Of a stretch of 64,000 nucleotides of DNA, positions 8,930 to 18,397 are shown one piece after another. Within the stretch, counting starts at the first letter, position 1, and the number at the start of each line of letters is the position of its first letter. This DNA comes from Gulosibacter molinativorax (GTDB lineage: Bacteria > Actinomycetota > Actinomycetes > Actinomycetales > Microbacteriaceae). The notes beneath the pieces are model-generated. The model had not been told where the DNA came from, did not search any database, and saw only the letters and a list, made by a program, of their open reading frames with translations. The stretch covers positions 2,790,001 through 2,854,000 of the forward strand of contig NZ_CP028426.1 of the NCBI RefSeq assembly GCF_003010915.2. The letters run 5' to 3'. Made by a program: the position numbers and the translations under genes.

Positions 8930-9055
8930 GGTGGAGTAGGTCATTGAGTATCCGCGAAGCGGCGTCTCGAAACGCCCGGCGCGCCTCGAAACGGGCTTCG
9001 CCGCTACTCGGCGAGCGGTGTCGAGACTTGCTTCGCCGCTACTCGGCGAGCCGAA
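8930..9055. repeat. REP-like palindromic intergenic repeat cluster
   Basis: The 150-bp gap between two convergent genes is filled by repeated palindromic units. A 21-nt unit beginning CTTCGCCGCTACTCGGCGAG occurs at 8996-9016 and again at 9031-9051, and inverted relatives (GAGTATCCGCGAAGCGGCG) sit around 8946-8964. A related unit is at 14976-15035. The layout resembles extragenic palindromes, possibly with a termination role between the convergent genes. Confidence 0.75.
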
Positions 9056-9058
9056 GCA

Positions 9059-9919
9059 TCATTCGAGCAATCCGCTGCCGAGCACGGAAAGTGCAGCGGC
9101 CTGTGCTTCGCGTCCCCGCTCGCCGCGATGCTGGATGAACAACTCGATCAGCTGCTCGATGACGAGCATGATTGCGGCGCGCGAGGTATGGATCAGTTCA
9201 TCCTGAAAACTCTCGTTGATCGGCGGAACAACGAGCGCCAAGTCGGCCAAGTCGGCCACCGCAGATCGCGCGAACGAGGTAACCGCCACGACGGATGCAC
9301 CACTGGCTTTTGCTGCGCGCATCCCGTCCAGAGACGCGCGGTTCGCGCCGGAACCAGAGATCACGATGCACACAGACCCGGCTCCGAGCTGGGCTGCCGC
9401 GATCTGCTGGGACATCGCATCCATCAGCATTTCTGCGGGGCGACCAGCGGCGTTGAGACGCAGCACGAGATCGAGTCCGAGCGACAGCGAGAGACCGTTG
9501 GCGAGCACCAGCACGCGATCGGCACCGTCAAGTAGCCGCAAGAATTCTGCGATGTCGTCTTCGGTCAGCGCCGATACCGTGTTGGGAAGCCGCGCACCGA
9601 ATCGAGCAACTCCCGCGCGCAGCGAACCGGCAAGTGTGCCGTCCGACTCCTCATTGGCATTCCCCTCGAGAGCCAGCTCGCGAGCGAGCGCGACGCGCAG
9701 CTGCGGATACCCCTCGTACCCGAGGGACTGCGCGGCGCGAATCACTGTCGTTCGGCCGACGCCCACTGCATCCGCGAGTTCTTGCGCGGTTCGCTCGACC
9801 GTGCCTGCACGATCTTTGAGGATTGAATCGACGACCCGTCGTTCGCCGGGCTGCAGCGACGGCGAGAGCGCCGCGATGCGAGCGTGCGGTGGCGCGTCAG
9901 GCGCTCCTTGCCAGTTCAC
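9059..9919 (-). CDS. RpiR-family transcriptional regulator with SIS domain
   Basis: DNA-binding regulator of 286 residues that senses a phosphorylated ligand. The N-terminal RpiR HTH spans about residues 15-85 (RTAQELADAVGVGRTTVIRA). The SIS sugar-phosphate-binding domain runs from about 120 to the end, with VLVLANGLSLSLG, the phosphate loop VISGSGANRAS and AVTSFARSAVADLADLAL. A GTG start at 9919 preceded by AAGGGA overlaps the phnE end by 23 bp. As last gene of the phosphonate-type importer operon it probably controls that operon. RpiR proteins usually sense sugar phosphates, which hints at the substrate. Confidence 0.85.
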   Translation of the reverse strand: MNWQGAPDAPPHARIAALSPSLQPGERRVVDSILKDRAGTVERTAQELADAVGVGRTTVIRAAQSLGYEGYPQLRVALARELALEGNANEESDGTLAGSLRAGVARFGARLPNTVSALTEDDIAEFLRLLDGADRVLVLANGLSLSLGLDLVLRLNAAGRPAEMLMDAMSQQIAAAQLGAGSVCIVISGSGANRASLDGMRAAKASGASVVAVTSFARSAVADLADLALVVPPINESFQDELIHTSRAAIMLVIEQLIELFIQHRGERGREAQAAALSVLGSGLLE

Positions 9920-10787
9920 GGATTCGTGTCCCTTCCATGATTCGCCGGCGAATCGCACCCGAGATCGCATCCACGATCATCGTCGTGACAATGACGACGA
10001 TGAGGAGCATCCCCACGGTGTCCCACTCCCGGTAATTCGTGTAGTTCGAAAGCATACTGCCGATGCCACCCGCGCCAACGAGGCCGAGCACAGCCGAGGT
10101 GCGGATGTTGATCTCGAAGCGATAGAGCGCAAACGACATGATCGAGGGTGCGACCGCGGGCCACAGGGCCCAACGCGTTACCTCGGCCGTCGTGCCGCCC
10201 GCGGCGCGGACCGCCTCCGAAGCACCCTCCTTCGCCGACTCGATCGACTCGTAGACCCACTTGCCTTGGGTGCCGATTCCCGCGATGCCGAGGGCGAGCG
10301 CGCCGGTGAAGGGTGTGAGCCCAGTCACGGTAAGCAAGATGATGGCGATGATTACCTCGGGTACGGCGCGAATGATCGCGAAGAGCCCGCGCAGGATTGC
10401 GCGGAGCCAAGCCGGCCCGACGCCTCGGGCCGCGAGCATGCCCAGCGGCACCGAAACGACCACGCACAGGATCGCACCGAGCCACGCCATCGAAATCGAC
10501 CGCCACATCTCGGTGAGGGCTCGCGGCAGCTTCTCCCAGTTCGGCGAAGCGAACATGAGCTGGAGGTAGTTCGCGACGTTCGCGGGAATTTGCGGGATGT
10601 CGGCCCACGAAATCTGGAGGCCCGCGCCGGCCGCGAGAACGATCGCCCCGACGCCGATGGTCAGGATGTTTGGCCACAGCAAGGAAGGCTGCGGCGGGAT
10701 TTCGAGACGACCGGACTGGGGCTCGATGGTCTCCGTGTTCGTATCTGGCTGCATCGCAGTTTGGGTGGTTCGAGACGATGCGTTCAT
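9897..10787 (-). CDS. phnE: Phosphonate-type ABC transporter permease
   Basis: Membrane subunit of a PhnCDE-type importer, 296 residues, with about six helices and the EAA loop EAVRAAGGTTAEVTRWALWP. The C-terminal signature NIRTSAVLGLVGAGGIGSML is characteristic of PhnE. The first 35 residues are hydrophilic and variable. There is no clear ribosome site; translation is coupled to the upstream phnE through an ATGA overlap at 10784-10787. Two different PhnE subunits presumably form a heterodimer. Substrate could be a phosphonate, phosphite or a phosphate ester. Confidence 0.88.
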   Translation of the reverse strand: MNASSRTTQTAMQPDTNTETIEPQSGRLEIPPQPSLLWPNILTIGVGAIVLAAGAGLQISWADIPQIPANVANYLQLMFASPNWEKLPRALTEMWRSISMAWLGAILCVVVSVPLGMLAARGVGPAWLRAILRGLFAIIRAVPEVIIAIILLTVTGLTPFTGALALGIAGIGTQGKWVYESIESAKEGASEAVRAAGGTTAEVTRWALWPAVAPSIMSFALYRFEINIRTSAVLGLVGAGGIGSMLSNYTNYREWDTVGMLLIVVIVTTMIVDAISGAIRRRIMEGTRIRELARSA

Positions 10788-11593
10788 TTCGTGAGTTGCT
10801 TTCGGATGACGTTCGAGAAGAACTCGATGAGGACCACGACGAGCAGGATCTCGAGGATGATGACGGAGACGTCGCCGTAGGCATAGAACCCACGTCGCTC
10901 ATCGAGAAGTCGACCGATACCTCCGGCGCCCACGATGCCGAGGATCGCGGAGATGCGCACGTTCAACTCGAGTGTGTACAGCCACTGATTCGTGAACAGC
11001 GACCAAGTCTGGGGGAGCGCGGTGGCGCGGTTGATTTGGAACTGGCTGCCGCCAGCGGCGCGACCGGCCTCCATGTAACCGTGATCCGCGGAATCAATCG
11101 CCTCGGAGACGAGCTTCACGATAATGCCGAGATCGAACAAGATGAGCGTGAGCAGACCGGGCAGCGCGCCTACACCGACCATAGCCACCAGGATGGTGGC
11201 GTACACGAGGTCGGGCACCGATCGAATCACGTTGATGATGGTGCGGACGACGAAGCGGCCGGTCGAATTCGGGTTGGTTGGTTTTGCGGCCCACAGCGTG
11301 AGCGGTACCGACACGAGGGCCGCAATCACCGCGCCGACGACGGCCATCTGTAGGGTTTCGAGCATTGGCAGCACGGTGCGCGGGAAGAACGCGAAGTTCG
11401 GCTGCAGCAGCTCGATGAGTTTGTCGGCACCGTTTCGCCAATTTTTTGCAATCGAGGCGAGGTCGATTTCGACACCGCCAATCGCGGGGATGCAGGTGGC
11501 GACAGTGAAGGCCACAACCGCGAGCACGACCAGCGCGGTGCGTCCACGATTTCGGGGGCGGGGCGGTAGGACGAGTTCGCGGGATGCGCTCAT
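10784..11593 (-). CDS. phnE: Phosphonate-type ABC transporter permease
   Basis: First of the two PhnE-like permeases of the operon, 269 residues. Helices include [20 protein letters not shown] and [19 protein letters not shown], with EAA loop [20 protein letters not shown] and signature [20 protein letters not shown]. It overlaps phnC (11590-11593) and the following permease by four bases each. The two permeases resemble each other throughout, so they probably arose by duplication, as in other actinobacterial phnC-E1-E2 operons. Confidence 0.88.
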   Translation of the reverse strand: MSASRELVLPPRPRNRGRTALVVLAVVAFTVATCIPAIGGVEIDLASIAKNWRNGADKLIELLQPNFAFFPRTVLPMLETLQMAVVGAVIAALVSVPLTLWAAKPTNPNSTGRFVVRTIINVIRSVPDLVYATILVAMVGVGALPGLLTLILFDLGIIVKLVSEAIDSADHGYMEAGRAAGGSQFQINRATALPQTWSLFTNQWLYTLELNVRISAILGIVGAGGIGRLLDERRGFYAYGDVSVIILEILLVVVLIEFFSNVIRKQLTK

Positions 11594-12375
11594 CCTTCAG
11601 CTCCAAGGCGGTCGCGAACCTGAATCTCGCGACCGTAGATCTCCTCGAAATCCGCGTCGGTGGCGGTATTCGCTGGGCCGTCGTAGACGATCTCGCCGTC
11701 GCGAAGACCGATCATTCGCGTGGTGTACTGCCGCGCAAGGTCCATGAGGTGGATGTTTACGAGGACGGTGAGACTGCGCTCGCGGTTGACCCGCCGCAGG
11801 TCATTCATCACGGCGTGTGCGGTGGGTGGATCCAGGCTCGCCACGGGCTCGTCGGCGAGCATCACGCTCGGCTCCTGCGTCAGCGCACGAGCGATTGCGA
11901 CGCGCTGTTTCTGCCCGCCCGAAAGGGCATCCCCGCGCGCCCAAAGCTTGTCGAGCATCCCCACCGAATCGAGTGCGCGGAGTGCGATGTCGCGGCTCTG
12001 CGCGGACGGCATACCGAGGAGGGTTCGCCACGCGGGCGAATGCGCGAATCTCCCGACGAGCACGTTGTGATAGACGTCGGTGCGGTCTGCGAGGTTGAAG
12101 CCTTGAAAGATCATGCCGACGTGGCCGCGGAACTCTCTGAGCCCACGGCCCCGCAGGGTGTTCACCGTGTGCGGGCCAACCGTGACACTGCCGTCAGTCG
12201 CTTGCACGAGGCCGTTAAGGGTGCGGATAAGGGTCGACTTCCCAGAACCCGAGAGCCCAACGATCGAAACCATTTCACCAGGTTCAATACGTAGCGAGAC
12301 GTCCTTGAGCGCACGAGTGCCGTTCGGGTAGATGACCGATACGCGGTCAAGCGCGACATGCCAGGACGTGTCCAT
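11590..12375 (-). CDS. phnC: Phosphonate-type ABC transporter ATP-binding protein
   Basis: ATPase of the importer, 261 residues. Motifs: Walker [11 protein letters not shown]-loop [22 protein letters not shown] (the last part is typical of PhnC), signature [15 protein letters not shown], Walker [13 protein letters not shown]. The switch segment reads [10 protein letters not shown], PhnC-like. ATG at 12375 is preferred because AAGAAAGAG lies just upstream; an in-frame TTG six codons earlier is the alternative. It is separated from phnD by 78 bp containing a strong hairpin. Confidence 0.9.
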   Translation of the reverse strand: MDTSWHVALDRVSVIYPNGTRALKDVSLRIEPGEMVSIVGLSGSGKSTLIRTLNGLVQATDGSVTVGPHTVNTLRGRGLREFRGHVGMIFQGFNLADRTDVYHNVLVGRFAHSPAWRTLLGMPSAQSRDIALRALDSVGMLDKLWARGDALSGGQKQRVAIARALTQEPSVMLADEPVASLDPPTAHAVMNDLRRVNRERSLTVLVNIHLMDLARQYTTRMIGLRDGEIVYDGPANTATDADFEEIYGREIQVRDRLGAEG

Positions 12376-12411
12376 TTGCTGCTCTTTCTTCAAGGCTTCG
12401 ACGTCTCGGAC

Positions 12412-12445
12412 GGTCGCGGGGCGGGTATGAGCCCGCCCCGCGACC
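12412..12445. terminator. Intercistronic hairpin between phnD and phnC
   Basis: Perfect 14-bp GC-rich stem (12412-12425 with 12432-12445) and 6-nt loop. It has no strong T-tract. It sits between the binding-protein gene and the rest of the importer, so it probably protects phnD mRNA or reduces read-through, giving more binding protein than membrane subunits. Confidence 0.75.
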
Positions 12446-12453
12446 GGGCAGGA

Positions 12454-13467
12454 CTAGTTCTGGAACTGCTTGAGGATCTCGCCGTAGCGATCGATCTGCT
12501 CGGATTCGGTCTCGGCGGTCCAGTCGGAGAGGCCGACGAGGTCGAACATCACGGTTTCGGCCTCGGCCGAGGACTGGGCGTAGCCATCCATGAGCTCGGC
12601 GAGCTGCGCGACGAGGTCCTCCGGGAGGTCCTGCGTCACCGCAACGCCGCCGTTCGGGATCATCTCGGTGTAGCTGAATGCGACGACCTTCTCAGCAACA
12701 TCCGGTGCCTCTTCGAGGACCGTCGAACGCGCATCCCAGAACCCGAAGCTCACCTCGGCGTCGCCGTTGTAGACCGCGAGGACCGCGTTGTTGTTGCCCT
12801 CGACCGGAACCTGCTTGATGCCGTTGTCGGTGTCGATACCGGCAGCCTGCATTGCGACGACGGGGTACTGGTAACCGGCGGGGGAGGTCGCAGCCTGCAG
12901 CGCTACTGCGGTGCCCTCGTCAATTTTCTTCAGGGCGTCCTCGGCGGCTGGGCCCTGTCCAGCCGCAGCTTCGGCTGCCGTCTCGATGCCGTTGCAATAC
13001 GACAGTTCCTCGCCGTTGGCCGCGTAGGTGGCCATGACCGGTTCGTCGTCGCAGTACTTATCGGGATTGTTCGTGTAGGCAACCGAAGCGTAATCGGTTG
13101 CGCCGAAACGGACGTCGCGCAGGATGAGCTTCGCGTCGTGCTGGTTGATGGCCTGGTAGAGCGAGCCCGCATCGGTGATGATGACCTGGGCCTGGTCAGC
13201 ACCGAGTGCCTCGACCGTCGCGGCGTAGTCCGTTGCGACGACACCGTTCACCTCGATGCCGAGGTTCTCCGACAGGTAGGTCGTGAGCGGGTCGAGCGCT
13301 TCGGCGAGGTTCTCGCCCTCGGTGGAGGGAACGAGCGAGATGGTGATCGATTCGGGCCAGGAACCAGAGCCCGTCGCGTCGGTGCTGGACGCGGTGTCGC
13401 TGGCGCAGCCCGTGAGGGTCAGCGCCGCTGCGGTGAGGAGGCTGGTGGCGATGAGTGGTTTGTGCAT
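12454..13467 (-). CDS. phnD: Phosphonate-type ABC transporter substrate-binding lipoprotein
   Basis: Extracytoplasmic ligand-binding protein of 337 residues, lipid-anchored: signal MHKPLIATSLLTAAALTLTG followed by the lipobox cysteine (LTGC) at about residue 21. The PhnD/TauT fold is recognisable from ISLVPSTEGENLAEALDPL, AQVIITDAGSLYQAI, GNNNAVLAVYNGDAEVSFGF and VVAFSYTEMIPNGGVAV. An in-frame reading extends 132 codons further upstream but lacks a signal peptide, so the start at 13467 is preferred. It is the second gene of the minus-strand operon, after a HAD phosphatase. Confidence 0.88.
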   Translation of the reverse strand: MHKPLIATSLLTAAALTLTGCASDTASSTDATGSGSWPESITISLVPSTEGENLAEALDPLTTYLSENLGIEVNGVVATDYAATVEALGADQAQVIITDAGSLYQAINQHDAKLILRDVRFGATDYASVAYTNNPDKYCDDEPVMATYAANGEELSYCNGIETAAEAAAGQGPAAEDALKKIDEGTAVALQAATSPAGYQYPVVAMQAAGIDTDNGIKQVPVEGNNNAVLAVYNGDAEVSFGFWDARSTVLEEAPDVAEKVVAFSYTEMIPNGGVAVTQDLPEDLVAQLAELMDGYAQSSAEAETVMFDLVGLSDWTAETESEQIDRYGEILKQFQN

Positions 13468-13537
13468 GTTCGAGAAGCCTTTCGGTGGGGATGCGGTGAG
13501 TGGGTTGTGGTGCGTCGGATTGAAGAGTGTCGGCGAC

Positions 13538-14224
13538 CTAATTGGGGCGCTGAGCCAGCGCGGCGGTAGCCCAGGTCTGGATGCTCGGGACGAGAGTGGC
13601 GAGGTCGTGCGCGCGCATCGTCGATGTCGGTGCGGCCTCGCCCGGTAGCCGGTCGGTGGCGTTTGCCCCGAGGAATGCGGTATCGGCACCGAGGGCAGCG
13701 GCGGGAGCGAGATCGAACTCGTAGATGTCGCCGATCGAAAGTACCGGCCCGCGTGAGAGTGCGTCGCGCAGAATCGGCTCGAGACCTGACGGCTTCCCAA
13801 CCGAAAAGTGGAGGCGCGAGAACTTCTCCCGAATACCCCAGCGGTCGAGTAGCTCGAGCACACCGGAGTTCGGGGCGTTCGTCGCCAGCTCGAGGTGGAT
13901 GCTCGGGTCGAGCGAGTCGAGGAGGGTGATGAGCCCAGGTGCTGGCTCGACGGCCGCTTCTTCCTTTCCGAGGATGTCGCGGCTCAGCGCGTAGGCCGAA
14001 TTCAACACGCCTTCTTCCACGCCACGGTCACGGGCGAGCGAGCCAACGACGTCGTAACCATCGCGGTAGCGTCCAGCGCCGAGGTCATGCCGCTGAAGCA
14101 CCTCGGCTACTGCATCGAGGTATCCGGGGCCGATGACTTCCGCGACGAATCGGGCGTAGGCCAGCACGGGGCCGTTGCCGACGGCAACGGTGCCGTCGAA
14201 GTCAAAAATGATGGTGGCTGTCAC
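13538..14224 (-). CDS. HAD-superfamily phosphatase, first gene of the phn-type operon
   Basis: Predicted phosphatase of 228 residues. The nucleophile motif is FDFDGTVA (Asp-x-Asp), motif II LELATNAPNSG, and motif III and IV residues K and D appear in FSVGKPSG and GDIYEFDLAPA. It lacks the features expected of phosphonoacetaldehyde hydrolase. GTG at 14224 is set by AGGAGGA six bases upstream. Co-transcription with a PhnDCE importer and an RpiR regulator suggests it dephosphorylates the imported compound or a product of it; this is inference. Confidence 0.8.
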   Translation of the reverse strand: MTATIIFDFDGTVAVGNGPVLAYARFVAEVIGPGYLDAVAEVLQRHDLGAGRYRDGYDVVGSLARDRGVEEGVLNSAYALSRDILGKEEAAVEPAPGLITLLDSLDPSIHLELATNAPNSGVLELLDRWGIREKFSRLHFSVGKPSGLEPILRDALSRGPVLSIGDIYEFDLAPAAALGADTAFLGANATDRLPGEAAPTSTMRAHDLATLVPSIQTWATAALAQRPN

Positions 14225-14273
14225 GCTAGGTCCTCCTGTGAACGTTGCGTCCAAGGATGCGCGACAAAGTGGA

Positions 14274-14960
14274 CTAAGTGTCTACGTGCGGGTGAACAGT
14301 TGGTGACGAAGCGTCCGGAATTGCCGCATTCCAGTGCAGTCTTCGATCAGTCAGGAAGTCTCGTACGATTGAATCGGGGTTGCCATTCACTGGAAAACAC
14401 GTGATCAGTTGCATTTGCTTGCTCATGTTGACTCCGTAAATGAGCGCGGACGTTTCGTCCGTACCGACGATCACCATTCGAGTATTCACGGTGGAGAGCC
14501 TCACTTCGGCCTCGCCGCGGATCGCGACCTGGAACGATGGCTCGGCCTGACTGGGCGTGGCCGCCTCGCCGGGCACTGCGAGCAACAGGGGGAGAGCGGC
14601 TGACGTAACCCGCTTGAGCAGGGTCGAGCCGGTGTGATGAAGATGAAATGCGTCATCGGGGAGGCCCAGTGCGCCCGAAAGGTCGCCGTCGAGCCAGCGG
14701 TCGCGCTTGTACCCGTATGGGGTTAGCACGGTAGAGAACCAGTAGCCGTACACGTGGATCACGCCCGCGTTGCCGATTGGGAACGTGGCTTGGATGCCGG
14801 CGGCGTCGTGCAAGCGATCGAAGAGCGCGGGGTCAATGATGGCTTTACCGACGTGCTCGTCTACGACCGTGGACCAGCCCCATGGGGCGAATCGATTCGC
14901 CGCGGCGTCGGCACGGATCTGGTCGAGGACCAGGTTGAGGTCGGGGATAGTTTGAGGCAT
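14274..14960 (-). CDS. Uncharacterised protein
   Basis: Not recognised; 228 residues, soluble, no signal peptide or membrane helix. The central part contains FPIGNAGVIHVYGYWFSTVL and TPYGYKRDRWLDGDLSGALG, with a His pair (FHLHHTGSTLL) that could bind a metal. The second half has VAIRGEAEVRLSTVNTRMVI. The overall look is of a conserved small-molecule enzyme. ATG at 14960 has no strong ribosome site. It lies upstream of the HAD/phn operon on the same strand with a 49-bp gap, so co-transcription is possible. Confidence 0.6.
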   Translation of the reverse strand: MPQTIPDLNLVLDQIRADAAANRFAPWGWSTVVDEHVGKAIIDPALFDRLHDAAGIQATFPIGNAGVIHVYGYWFSTVLTPYGYKRDRWLDGDLSGALGLPDDAFHLHHTGSTLLKRVTSAALPLLLAVPGEAATPSQAEPSFQVAIRGEAEVRLSTVNTRMVIVGTDETSALIYGVNMSKQMQLITCFPVNGNPDSIVRDFLTDRRLHWNAAIPDASSPTVHPHVDT

Positions 14961-14975
14961 AGGTTGGCTCGGTTG

Positions 14976-15035
14976 GCGACCTCGATACGGGCTTCGCCCT
15001 ACTCGGCGATCGGAAGCGGTACTCGGTGATCGCTA
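14976..15035. repeat. REP-like palindromic unit
   Basis: A second member of the family seen at 8930-9055: CTCGATACGGGCTTCGCCCT followed by ACTCGGCGAT and a degenerate inverted half (GGTACTCGGTGATCGCTAC). It fills the gap between two minus-strand genes. Confidence 0.6.
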
Positions 15036-16001
15036 CTAGCGGGCAACTCGGACGGTCAGCGCGGCTGGCCGGGCGACAACGTGTGCGGCGACGATCTCGC
15101 CCGCCTCGTCCCCGTCCAGCTCGAAGTGCTCGGGGTGGGAGTCGACGCGGAACGTGAATCTTTCGTTCTGGTAGTAGCTCAGCACCCGGACGTTGCGAGT
15201 GCCGGCCAGGCTCGTGCGCAGCCCGAACTCGCGGAACTGCTTCGCGATGCCGCGGGCGATCAATCCCGCGCCGACCATGGCCCACCCCATCGGCCCGCGC
15301 GGCCGCATGATGATCATGTCGAGGATTCCGTCGTCCAGCTTCGCCTCGGGGAGGAGTCGGAAGCCGCCGGTGAGGAGGCCGCAGTTGCCGATCATGATGC
15401 TCGACGCGCGCGATCCCCACGTGCGTCCCTCGCCGACGCGGTAGCGAGTGCGAAAGGCTCCCGAGCCGATCATCCACTTCGCGATGCCGCCGATGTACGC
15501 GAGCCAGCCGATCTTCTTCTTGAGCTCGTCGTCGGTGTGCGCCACCATGCCGGCGTCCACGCCGATACCAGCGATGACGGTAAAGAGGAATGTCTCGTGG
15601 TCGCCGTCCGGCCGTTCGATCTGTGCCTCCGCAAGATCGATGCGGCGGTCCGCGCCCGAGAACGCGACGTCGAGCGCTCGCGGCACCGTGAGCGCATCCA
15701 GGTCGAGATTGCGGGCGAGCAGGTTGCCGGTACCGGCGGGGATGATGCCGAAGGCGACGTCGGTGTCGGCCAGCTGCTCAGCGACGACACGAACCGTGCC
15801 GTCGCCGCCGGCGGCGATCACCAAATCGACGCCCTCGGCCAGCGCCTCGCGAGTCTGGCTCGAGCCCGCATCCTCTTCGCTGGTTTCGATGATCAGCGTC
15901 GGCCCCCAGCCGTATCGATCCTCGACGCGAGGCAGCTCGACGAGTAATTCTTCAAGATTCAGCTTGGTCGGATTCACAACGACCGCGGCTCGTGGCGACA
16001 T
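15036..16001 (-). CDS. Diacylglycerol kinase-family lipid kinase
   Basis: ATP-dependent lipid kinase of the DagK/YegS/BmrU family, 321 residues. The catalytic-domain signature [13 protein letters not shown] is near residues 65-80, followed by [17 protein letters not shown] and the second-domain motifs [14 protein letters not shown] and [20 protein letters not shown]. Likely substrates are diacylglycerol or related lipids; in actinobacteria some members act in phosphatidylinositol mannoside or undecaprenol pathways. It is divergent from seryl-tRNA synthetase, with 53 bp between the starts. Confidence 0.87.
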   Translation of the reverse strand: MSPRAAVVVNPTKLNLEELLVELPRVEDRYGWGPTLIIETSEEDAGSSQTREALAEGVDLVIAAGGDGTVRVVAEQLADTDVAFGIIPAGTGNLLARNLDLDALTVPRALDVAFSGADRRIDLAEAQIERPDGDHETFLFTVIAGIGVDAGMVAHTDDELKKKIGWLAYIGGIAKWMIGSGAFRTRYRVGEGRTWGSRASSIMIGNCGLLTGGFRLLPEAKLDDGILDMIIMRPRGPMGWAMVGAGLIARGIAKQFREFGLRTSLAGTRNVRVLSYYQNERFTFRVDSHPEHFELDGDEAGEIVAAHVVARPAALTVRVAR

Positions 16002-16054
16002 GGCAGCATCCTACGTTCACGATCCGCGTCGAAACTGGCGGCTACCATGGCGAT

Positions 16055-17317
16055 GTGATTGACGTTCAACTCCTTCGTGACCAGCCCGACCTCGTGAAGT
16101 CCTCGCAGCAGGCTCGCGGCAATGATCCCGCGACGGTGGATGCAGCCGTAGCGGCCGATCTCGCCCGTCGCGAGGCCCTCCAGCACTTCGAGTCGCTGCG
16201 CGCTGAGCAGAACGCCAAGTCGAAGGAAATCGGCAAGGCCTCGAAGGAGGACCGCCCCGCACTCCTCGCGTCGGTGCAGGAACTCGCGCAGCAGGTGAAG
16301 GATGCGCAGGCCGCGGTCAATGAGGCCGAGGATGCGTTCACGCAGGCGGTCATGAAGATCGAGAACATCGTGCTCGAAGGGGTTCCCGTCGGTGGCGAGG
16401 ACGACTTCGTGGTGCTGCGGCACGAGGGCGAGAAGCCGGTCTTCGATTTCGAGCCGCGCGATCACCTCGAGATTGGTGAGCTGCTCGGCGCGATCGACAT
16501 GCAGCGCGGTGCGAAGGTCTCGGGTGCGCGCTTCAGCTTCCTCCGCGGTATTGGTGCGCAGCTCGAGCTAGCGATCATGCAGCTCGGTCTGAACAAGGCG
16601 ATCTCGAACGGCTTCGTCATGCTCACCCCGCCGACCCTCGTCAAGCCGGAAATCATGCGCGGTACGGGCTTCCTCGGCGAGCATGCCGACGAGGTCTACA
16701 ACCTGCCGGCCGACGACCTCTACCTCACCGGCACGAGCGAGGTCGCGCTCGCGGGCTACCATTCCGACGAGATCATCGATGTGACCGATCCCGTGCGCTA
16801 CGTCGGCTGGTCGACCTGCTATCGCCGCGAGGCTGGCTCCGCGGGCAAGGACACCCGTGGAATTATCCGCACGCACCAATTCAACAAGGTCGAGATGTTT
16901 GTCTACACCGACCCGGCCAACGCCGAGACCGAGCATCAGCGGCTCCTCGGGTGGCAGGAGGAGATGATGCAGGCACTCGGGCTGCACTACCGGGTGATTG
17001 ACACCGCGGCAGGCGACCTCGGGTCCTCCGCGGCACGCAAGTACGACATCGAGGCCTGGGTTCCCACGCAGGATGCGTACCGCGAGCTCACCTCGACCTC
17101 CAACTGCACGACCTACCAGGCCCGCCGCCTGAGCATCCGGGCCCGAGGCGAGGATGGCAAGGCCGCGCCGGTCGCAACGCTGAACGGCACGATCGCCACC
17201 ACTCGCTGGCTCGTGGCAGTCCTCGAAACCCACCAGCAGGCCGATGGCTCTGTGCTGGTCCCCGAAGCCCTCCGCCCGTACCTGGGTGGGCAAGAAATAC
17301 TGCTGCCGAAGGAATAG
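16055..17317 (+). CDS. serS: Seryl-tRNA synthetase
   Basis: Charges tRNA-Ser; 420 residues, the usual length. The N-terminal antiparallel coiled-coil tRNA-binding arm covers about residues 25-105. Class II motif 2 is [20 protein letters not shown] and motif 3 is [15 protein letters not shown]. The GTG start ([14 protein letters not shown]) matches the family N-terminus; an in-frame ATG at 15992 would add 21 residues foreign to it. Two tRNA-Ser genes lie 1-2.5 kb downstream. It is followed 8 bp later by a HAD hydrolase. Confidence 0.96.
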   Translation: MIDVQLLRDQPDLVKSSQQARGNDPATVDAAVAADLARREALQHFESLRAEQNAKSKEIGKASKEDRPALLASVQELAQQVKDAQAAVNEAEDAFTQAVMKIENIVLEGVPVGGEDDFVVLRHEGEKPVFDFEPRDHLEIGELLGAIDMQRGAKVSGARFSFLRGIGAQLELAIMQLGLNKAISNGFVMLTPPTLVKPEIMRGTGFLGEHADEVYNLPADDLYLTGTSEVALAGYHSDEIIDVTDPVRYVGWSTCYRREAGSAGKDTRGIIRTHQFNKVEMFVYTDPANAETEHQRLLGWQEEMMQALGLHYRVIDTAAGDLGSSAARKYDIEAWVPTQDAYRELTSTSNCTTYQARRLSIRARGEDGKAAPVATLNGTIATTRWLVAVLETHQQADGSVLVPEALRPYLGGQEILLPKE

Positions 17318-17325
17318 TCACCATC

Positions 17326-18138
17326 ATGACCACTGATCGCATGCTCATTGCCCTCGATATCGACGGCACAATCTTGGATGTTGATGGCGAGATTCCCGAC
17401 GCCACGCATCGTGAGATCGATCGGCTGGTCACGGCCGGTCACGAGGTCATGCTCGCGACTGGCCGTTCGGCGCGCGACACGCTTCCGGTGCGCGAGCGGC
17501 TCGGCATCGAGCCGCAGTACGTCGTATCGGCGAACGGCGCGATGACGCTCGAGAAAGAACCGGCGGATGCGCGGGGCTATACCGCGCGCTGGGTCGAGAC
17601 ATTCGACCCCACCGGCGCTCTCGAGGCGCTGAGCACCGTGTTGAAGGATGCGCGCTTCGCCGTCGAGGGCTCGGACGGGGTCTATCGGTACTCGGGGCGT
17701 TTCCCGGAAGGAACCTTCGAAGCCCAGGGGCTCGAGGTGCCGTTCGAGGAGCTCGCGAAGGAGCCGGTCACGCGTCTCGTCGTAGTCTCACCGGATCAAA
17801 CCATCGAGGAGTTTCTCGAACAGATCGCGGAATCCGGCCTCCACTCGGTGAGTTACTCGGTGGGCTGGACGGCCTGGCTCGACATCGCGCCGGAAGGGGT
17901 CAATAAGGGCACAGCGCTTGAGCGAGTGCGGGAGTCGCACGGCATCGACCGCAAGAACGTGTTCGTCGCGGGGGACGGTCGCAATGACATCGAGATGCTG
18001 CGCTGGGCCGCCGAGGGCGGCGGCCACGGTGTCGCGATGGGCAATGCTCCACAGGAAGTGATCGACGCGGGCAACGCGATGACCACCGACTTCTACCACG
18101 AGGGTCTAGCGAGAGCGCTCGCAAAAATCCCTAGTTAG
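17326..18138 (+). CDS. HAD-superfamily hydrolase, Cof type (subfamily IIB)
   Basis: Cytoplasmic sugar-phosphate or nucleotide-phosphate phosphatase, 270 residues. Motif I LIALDIDGTILD, motif II VMLATGRSARDT, a large C2 cap domain between, then K in APEGVNKGTAL and motif IV VFVAGDGRNDIEMLRWAAEGG. Probably co-transcribed with serS (8-bp gap). Substrate cannot be told from sequence; Cof-type enzymes are promiscuous. Confidence 0.88.
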   Translation: MTTDRMLIALDIDGTILDVDGEIPDATHREIDRLVTAGHEVMLATGRSARDTLPVRERLGIEPQYVVSANGAMTLEKEPADARGYTARWVETFDPTGALEALSTVLKDARFAVEGSDGVYRYSGRFPEGTFEAQGLEVPFEELAKEPVTRLVVVSPDQTIEEFLEQIAESGLHSVSYSVGWTAWLDIAPEGVNKGTALERVRESHGIDRKNVFVAGDGRNDIEMLRWAAEGGGHGVAMGNAPQEVIDAGNAMTTDFYHEGLARALAKIPS

Positions 18139-18264
18139 TGGGGCCGAATCCCTTTACACTGGGAGCTTGCACAATGGCAGAGTGGCACGTTCGGCACCCT
18201 CGCACGATCTCCGCTACTATTGTGCGCAGCCAAGTAAATTCGTTATCGAATTGTTGCTTGGCAG

Positions 18265-18349
18265 GGAGGGCTGTCCGAGCGGCCGATGGAGCTGGTCTTG
18301 AAAACCAGTGGGCAGAAATGTCTCGTGGGTTCGAATCCCACGCCCTCCG
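18265..18349 (+). tRNA. tRNA-Ser (anticodon TGA)
   Basis: 85-nt type II tRNA. Acceptor GGAGGGC pairs with GCCCTCC, discriminator G, T-arm GTGGG-TTCGAAT-CCCAC, anticodon loop CTTGAAA, and a long variable arm. CCA is not encoded. It reads UCA and by wobble other UCN codons. Confidence 0.96.
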
Positions 18350-18397
18350 CGTAGTGCCGAAGTGCCCCCTGCTTCGGCGCATCGCCGAACACAGGAA

